Below, piece after piece: positions 6,995 through 10,023 of a stretch of 10,023 nucleotides of DNA. The stretch covers positions 1-10,023 of the forward strand of contig JAATFE010000079.1 in the NCBI GenBank assembly GCA_015655365.1. Direction: 5' to 3'. Within the stretch, counting starts at the first letter, position 1; every line of letters begins with the position of its first letter. Both the position numbers and the translations under genes were made by a program. The DNA is from Terriglobales bacterium. GTDB taxonomy: Bacteria; Acidobacteriota; Terriglobia; Terriglobales; Acidobacteriaceae. The notes under the pieces were generated by a model. The model worked only from the letters and a program-made list of their open reading frames with translations, had not been told where the DNA came from and ran no database searches.

Positions 6995-8113
6995 TTACTG
7001 GGCCGCTTCCGCGCCTCCGGCGCCGCCACCCATGCTCCAATTCGCGAGCAGGTTCTGGCTGGCCGGCGCTTCGAGCAGTGCTTCAACTCCTGCCAGAAGC
7101 GCAATACCGGTAACTTCGGAAACGCCGTCGGTAGAGACCAGCATGACCGCGTCGCCCTTCTTTAGATCGGCAAGTTGAATCGCCGGCGCGCGATTGAGCA
7201 TTTGCTGCGGATCGCCACTGCGCTGCTGACCTGCTGCCGCCATTCTTGCGCCTTGTGCACTTGCTGCGCCTGGAGCTGCCTTCAATCGCGCCGCCATCAT
7301 TTGCGCCATCATCTCGGGCAGGCGGCGCATCTGCGCGTCCGCCGCGATGTGAATGGTGACCGGCTTCTTGGTGGCCAGATCTTTCACCGTCAGCGTTGAA
7401 CTGGACGTTTCCACGGAGAGAATCGTTCCAGAGATATTGCGGAAGGTTCCGGAGATCGCTTCTTCCGCCGCGATCTCCGTGCCATCGGCATTCTTTGCGC
7501 CGCGAGCGCGCAACTGGTCGCCCGCATGAATCGCATCGATGGGTGCAGGTTTAGCCGAGTCGTAGCTCACTGAAGCCGGTGCGTAGCGCTTGAGCACAGT
7601 GGCCTTGGTAGTGTGAACGGTGATGGTCCTGGCCGTAGCACCGGCCCCGCTCGTCACGACAATCGCGCCGCTGGCGGTGTCCACGCTCTTGACCAGGCCG
7701 CCCACGCCGCGCTGTTGCCAGTCTTCGCGATCCTTCGCCTGCTTCTGGGCCACGTCGGACTGCTTGATGACCACAATCTGTACGGCCTGGGCCGTGGGGC
7801 CGGCTGCTACCGCATCGAGCTTGATCAGCACGCGGTCTCCGCCAGCCAGATCGCTGAACTTCAGCGTCTCGGCAGTGCTGAGATCTTTTTGTCCGGGGGC
7901 GATGCGCTTGATGGCCGCCGTGGCAGGAACTTCAACCTGGCGTTCGCCGTTGGCATCGACTTTGACCGTGAGCACGTTGCCGCCAATGGCCGTGATGGTG
8001 CCGAGGAAACGGGATGGAGCCTGTGCGCGTATTAGAGGCGCTACAACCAGGAAAGCAAGCAGTGCCATTTGCAGGATCGATGCAGGGACGCGAATTCCGA
8101 TCTCTTTCTTCAT
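6995..8113 (-). CDS. Exported protein of three DUF5666-like beta-rich repeats
   Basis: The protein has 372 residues from ATG 8113, with GGAG 9 nt upstream. A longer in-frame start at 8221 lacks a site and would bury the signal peptide. Residues 1-32 are a Sec signal peptide (MKKEIG, hydrophobic about 11-29, RAQA). Three related units follow: about 36-117 (FLGTITAIGGNVLTVKV ... GGDRVLIKL), 136-222 (GLVKSVDTASGAIVVTS ... AGDQLRARG) and 226-340 (ISGTILSVETSSSTLTVKD ... KKGDAVMLVS). Each begins with a G-x-I/V-x-x-V/I strand and ends in a GD-x-V/L motif, as in DUF5666. The third unit carries a Met/Ala-rich insert (262-305, including MMAQMMAARL). The C-terminus reads LLAGVEALLEAP and ends Gly-rich. 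Its position 40 bp before the TonB receptor suggests a co-expressed periplasmic or surface protein. Function is unknown. Confidence 0.8.
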   Translation of the reverse strand: MKKEIGIRVPASILQMALLAFLVVAPLIRAQAPSRFLGTITAIGGNVLTVKVDANGERQVEVPATAAIKRIAPGQKDLSTAETLKFSDLAGGDRVLIKLDAVAAGPTAQAVQIVVIKQSDVAQKQAKDREDWQQRGVGGLVKSVDTASGAIVVTSGAGATARTITVHTTKATVLKRYAPASVSYDSAKPAPIDAIHAGDQLRARGAKNADGTEIAAEEAISGTFRNISGTILSVETSSSTLTVKDLATKKPVTIHIAADAQMRRLPEMMAQMMAARLKAAPGAASAQGARMAAAGQQRSGDPQQMLNRAPAIQLADLKKGDAVMLVSTDGVSEVTGIALLAGVEALLEAPASQNLLANWSMGGGAGGAEAAQ

Positions 8114-8298
8114 ATGCCATTTCTCCACGGGCGAATTCGATTTGGTGTCCGGGGCAGGAAGATTGTCTCTATTGGGGTAGACGGATGTATGTCCGAAAAG
8201 GTTGAGGCAACTATTCCACACTATGCCCGGCTAGCTGAAGATTCGCTGAATCCAAGCCACAAACCTATATCTCGCTTATGATTTCAGAAAGCTGAACA

Positions 8299-8313
8299 TT
8301 AAGCTGAGCTTAA
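8299..8313. promoter_or_regulatory. 15-nt symmetrical element upstream of the DUF5666/TonB operon
   Basis: TTAAGCT-G-AGCTTAA is a perfect 7-1-7 inverted repeat about 185 bases upstream of the operon's first start codon. Its left half is also part of a short direct repeat AAGCTGA (8289-8295 and 8301-8307). It could be an operator, but I could not place a convincing promoter beside it. The rest of 8114-8386 shows no gene. Confidence 0.35.
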
Positions 8314-8386
8314 GGGACCTCTAATCAAGTGTGAGATTTCCGAATCACATTCCTCATGTGCTAAAGCCCGCCTTCATTTTGTGCTG

Positions 8387-8520
8387 CTAGGTCCCTGACC
8401 GGATGATTTAGTACCTTGAGTTCGTGCTCTCCCAGGTCTCAGAAGCGAGACCCTTCGACAAGCTCAGGGCAGGCTCTGGGGCACCCACGCTGGTACAACT
8501 TCAAGCGGTCAGAGACCTAG
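8387..8520. mobile_element. 134-bp MITE-like element with near-perfect terminal inverted repeats
   Basis: CTAGGTCCCTGACCG (8387-8401) and CGGTCAGAGACCTAG (8506-8520) are inverted copies matching at 14 of 15 bases. Both ends start with the rare tetramer CTAG, so the element can be read as an 11-bp inverted repeat flanked by a 4-bp CTAG duplication. There is no coding capacity. The interior holds a hairpin split by a 24-nt insertion. This fits a non-autonomous palindromic element, but mobility is not shown by one copy. Confidence 0.5.
8431..8480. repeat. Hairpin interrupted by a 24-nt insertion
   Basis: CCCAGGTCTC (8431-8440) is complementary to GAGACC (8447-8452) plus TGGG (8477-8480) if bases 8453-8476 are removed. 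The inserted piece contains TTCGACAAGCTCAG, a short motif I recall as a frequent dispersed repeat in several bacterial phyla. The structure suggests an older palindrome into which another repeat was inserted. Confidence 0.45.
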
Positions 8521-8632
8521 AGCGAAACTAGAGTCCTTGTGGCGCGGTGAGTTTCGTGCAAGGTTGCCGCTCCCTGCTGGTCGCGTCGATTTTGGTGTCG
8601 TGCTTTCGGGATACACCAACTCTGGTTTCGCT
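8521..8632. repeat. 112-bp inverted-repeat-bounded element abutting the previous one
   Basis: AGCGAAACTAGAG (8521-8533) and CTCTGGTTTCGCT (8620-8632) are inverted copies with 12 of 13 matches. The element begins at the base after the preceding element ends. Inside, TTGGTGT (8592-8598) pairs with ACACCAA (8613-8619). There is no credible coding sequence. It may be an independent palindromic element or part of one composite repeat. Confidence 0.45.
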
Positions 8633-8679
8633 ATAACGGTGCGCGACCCAGAGGGTATCCGGTCGTGCCCCCTCAAAAC
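8627..8679. repeat. Dispersed palindromic repeat, copy 2, overlapping a stop codon
   Basis: It contains the same 16-mer as copy 1 (here 8642-8657) and similar flanks. The outer stem is GGTGCG (8638-8643) with CGTGCC (8664-8669), kept by two G-T wobble pairs where copy 1 has Watson-Crick pairs. Its right end covers the last codons and the TGA of the substrate-binding-protein gene (8673-8675). Confidence 0.7.
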
Positions 8680-10023
8680 GGCGACTTATCGAGAGGCTGC
8701 GTAAGCGAAGCTGTTTCGAGAAAGGTATAACTTCCCGACGGCGTGGGAACTACATTGGTCAAGCGGCGGTTATGCACGACAACCGTGTCACGGTACCAGA
8801 GATTGATGGCGGGTAAGTCGCGGGCCAGAATCTGCTGGGCTTCAACGTAATCGGCACGACATTGCGTCGCGTCTTCGCTGGCGGCTGCATCGTCCAGAAG
8901 CGCGTCGAGCCGTGCATCGGAGTAGTGGCCGCGGTTGGCGCCTTTGGGTGAGAAATGCGATGAGGAGAAGGCGTAGCTGAAGATATCCGGCTGCTCGTTG
9001 CCGCCGATCCAGCGAAGGGAATACATCTGGAAGGCTCCGCGGGTGACGTCGGAATAAAACGTAGCAAATTCGTAGCTGCGCAGATCGAGCGCGATGCCCA
9101 CCTTGGCCAATTGCTGTTGCAGAACGGCCGCCAGCAAGCGCACATCTTCCACGTTACTGGTCTTCATGGTCATGTGGAAACGGATGCCATCGGCGGCGCG
9201 GCGGTGGCCTGATTCATCGAGCAGGCGAGCCGCGCGGGCTGGGTCGTAGTCGTAGCGCGGACCGTCTGCGGTGAAGGCCCAGTGGCTGGTGGGCAGCAGG
9301 CTCTGGGCGGGCTGCGCATGGCCGTGGAGCAGGGTCTGAATGATCAGGTTGCGGTCGATGGCGCAGGAGATGGCCTGACGCACACGCGCATCCTTGAGAA
9401 GCGGATCGCGCACGTTGAAGGCGAGGTATTGAATCTGGGTTCCGACGGTGTCTTCCACGCGGAGATTGGGCCGGCTGGCGAGCACCGGCACGGAATCCAT
9501 GGGCAGGGAATTGATGGCCACGTCGCCGGAGCCCTTTTCAAGCTCAAGGGACTCGGTGATGGCGTCGGGCACCACGGCGAAACGCACGCGGGCGATTTTG
9601 GGAACGGCGGCCCAACTCTGCGGGTTGCGCTCGATAACGACATCCTGATCGATTTTCTGACTCACGAAACGAAACGGCCCGGTGCCGACGGGATGCTGCC
9701 AGAAGTCGCGTCCGCTGCCCTCGGGAACGATGCCCATGGCGCCGGTGGAAAGATTGGTGAGCAGGAAATTGTCGGGCTGCTTGAGGTGGAAAACGACCGT
9801 GTGTTCGTCGCTTGCCTCGACCGTGTCCACGGAGGCGTAGGCGGCGGACTTGGGAGAGATGACGACGCCGTTGCGCATGGAGTTGACGGTCCAGAGCACA
9901 TCGCGCGCGGTGAGCAGGCGGCCGTTATGGAAGCACACGCCGGAGCGCAGATGAAAGACCAGCGTGAGCGGGTTGGGCTGCTCCCAGCGCTCGGCCAGCG
10001 CGGGGGTGAAATGGAAGCTGGCA
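8673..10023 (-). CDS. Family-5 ABC-transporter substrate-binding protein (N-terminus outside window)
   Basis: The frame is open from the right edge to TGA at 8673-8675, giving 449 visible residues of a protein that is usually about 500-560 long. The missing part would include the signal peptide or lipobox. The visible start reads LAERWEQPNPLTLVFHLRSG, then FHNGRLLTARDVLWT, the classic SBP_bac_5 signature region. Further family features are VGTGPFRFV (about residues 118-126 of the visible part), ERNPQSW, and the RVRQAISCAIDR helix. These proteins bind oligopeptides, dipeptides, nickel-chelates or sugars in the periplasm and deliver them to an ABC permease. Substrate cannot be told from sequence. 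No permease or ATPase gene is downstream on this strand. The C-terminus (LDKSPF) and stop fall inside a dispersed repeat. A frame starting at GTG 9938 is only an internal fragment. Confidence 0.92.
   Translation of the reverse strand, partial: ASFHFTPALAERWEQPNPLTLVFHLRSGVCFHNGRLLTARDVLWTVNSMRNGVVISPKSAAYASVDTVEASDEHTVVFHLKQPDNFLLTNLSTGAMGIVPEGSGRDFWQHPVGTGPFRFVSQKIDQDVVIERNPQSWAAVPKIARVRFAVVPDAITESLELEKGSGDVAINSLPMDSVPVLASRPNLRVEDTVGTQIQYLAFNVRDPLLKDARVRQAISCAIDRNLIIQTLLHGHAQPAQSLLPTSHWAFTADGPRYDYDPARAARLLDESGHRRAADGIRFHMTMKTSNVEDVRLLAAVLQQQLAKVGIALDLRSYEFATFYSDVTRGAFQMYSLRWIGGNEQPDIFSYAFSSSHFSPKGANRGHYSDARLDALLDDAAASEDATQCRADYVEAQQILARDLPAINLWYRDTVVVHNRRLTNVVPTPSGSYTFLETASLTQPLDKSPF

Noticed and set aside
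6955..7104. Longer reading frame for the TonB receptor starting at TTG 7104
   Set aside because: It would overlap the end of the upstream gene by more than 100 bases and lacks a ribosome site, whereas the GTG at 6954 has GAGGA and begins a clear signal peptide.
8114..8221. Longer start at 8221 for the DUF5666-like protein
   Set aside because: It would place 36 non-hydrophobic residues before the signal peptide and has no ribosome site.
8387..8520. Possible CRISPR-like or integron attachment structure
   Set aside because: There is no regularly spaced direct repeat, no cas or integrase gene, and no attC core motif; only inverted repeats are seen.

Overview
The window looks like a stretch of an Acidobacteriota chromosome, most likely class Terriglobia (Acidobacteriaceae-like). 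The reasons are a GC-rich base composition, an Oar-type TonB-dependent receptor with an N-terminal carboxypeptidase-regulatory-like domain, a neighbouring exported protein built from DUF5666-like repeats, and short palindromic intergenic elements of a style I associate with these genomes. The taxonomic call is inference from gene families. No rRNA, tRNA, CRISPR array or transposase gene is visible.

Layout from left to right. The basic Lys/Ala/His-rich tail of a plus-strand protein ends at 109 and is followed by two hairpin terminators (149-178 and 191-238). The second is a perfect 22-bp stem that can also stop minus-strand transcription. A short minus-strand gene (438-767) encodes a two-zinc-ribbon protein. 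It is divergent from a plus-strand gene (1039-3663) for an exported GH2 beta-mannosidase. The intergenic region 3664-3990, between convergent genes, holds a composite palindromic repeat, one copy of a dispersed 16-nt-core repeat, and a strong terminator. On the minus strand there follows a probable two-gene operon: an exported protein with three DUF5666-like repeats (6995-8113), then, 40 bp later, a GTG-started TonB-dependent receptor (3991-6954). Upstream of this operon, 8114-8672 carries no gene. It contains a 15-nt palindrome and then two directly abutting inverted-repeat-bounded elements (8387-8520 and 8521-8632). These run into a second copy of the dispersed repeat, which supplies the stop codon of the last gene. 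That gene is a minus-strand family-5 (peptide/nickel type) ABC-transporter substrate-binding protein whose N-terminus lies beyond the right edge.

Functionally the window mixes polymer or oligosaccharide breakdown (exported beta-mannosidase) with envelope uptake functions (outer-membrane receptor, solute-binding protein). The receptor and the DUF5666-like protein are probably co-transcribed, so a shared envelope role is plausible, but the sequence does not reveal the substrate. The sequence does not show that the mannosidase and the receptor work together: they are on opposite strands with a terminator between them. I see no convincing complete new defence or mobile system. The most unusual structure is the stacked palindromic-element cluster at 8387-8679.
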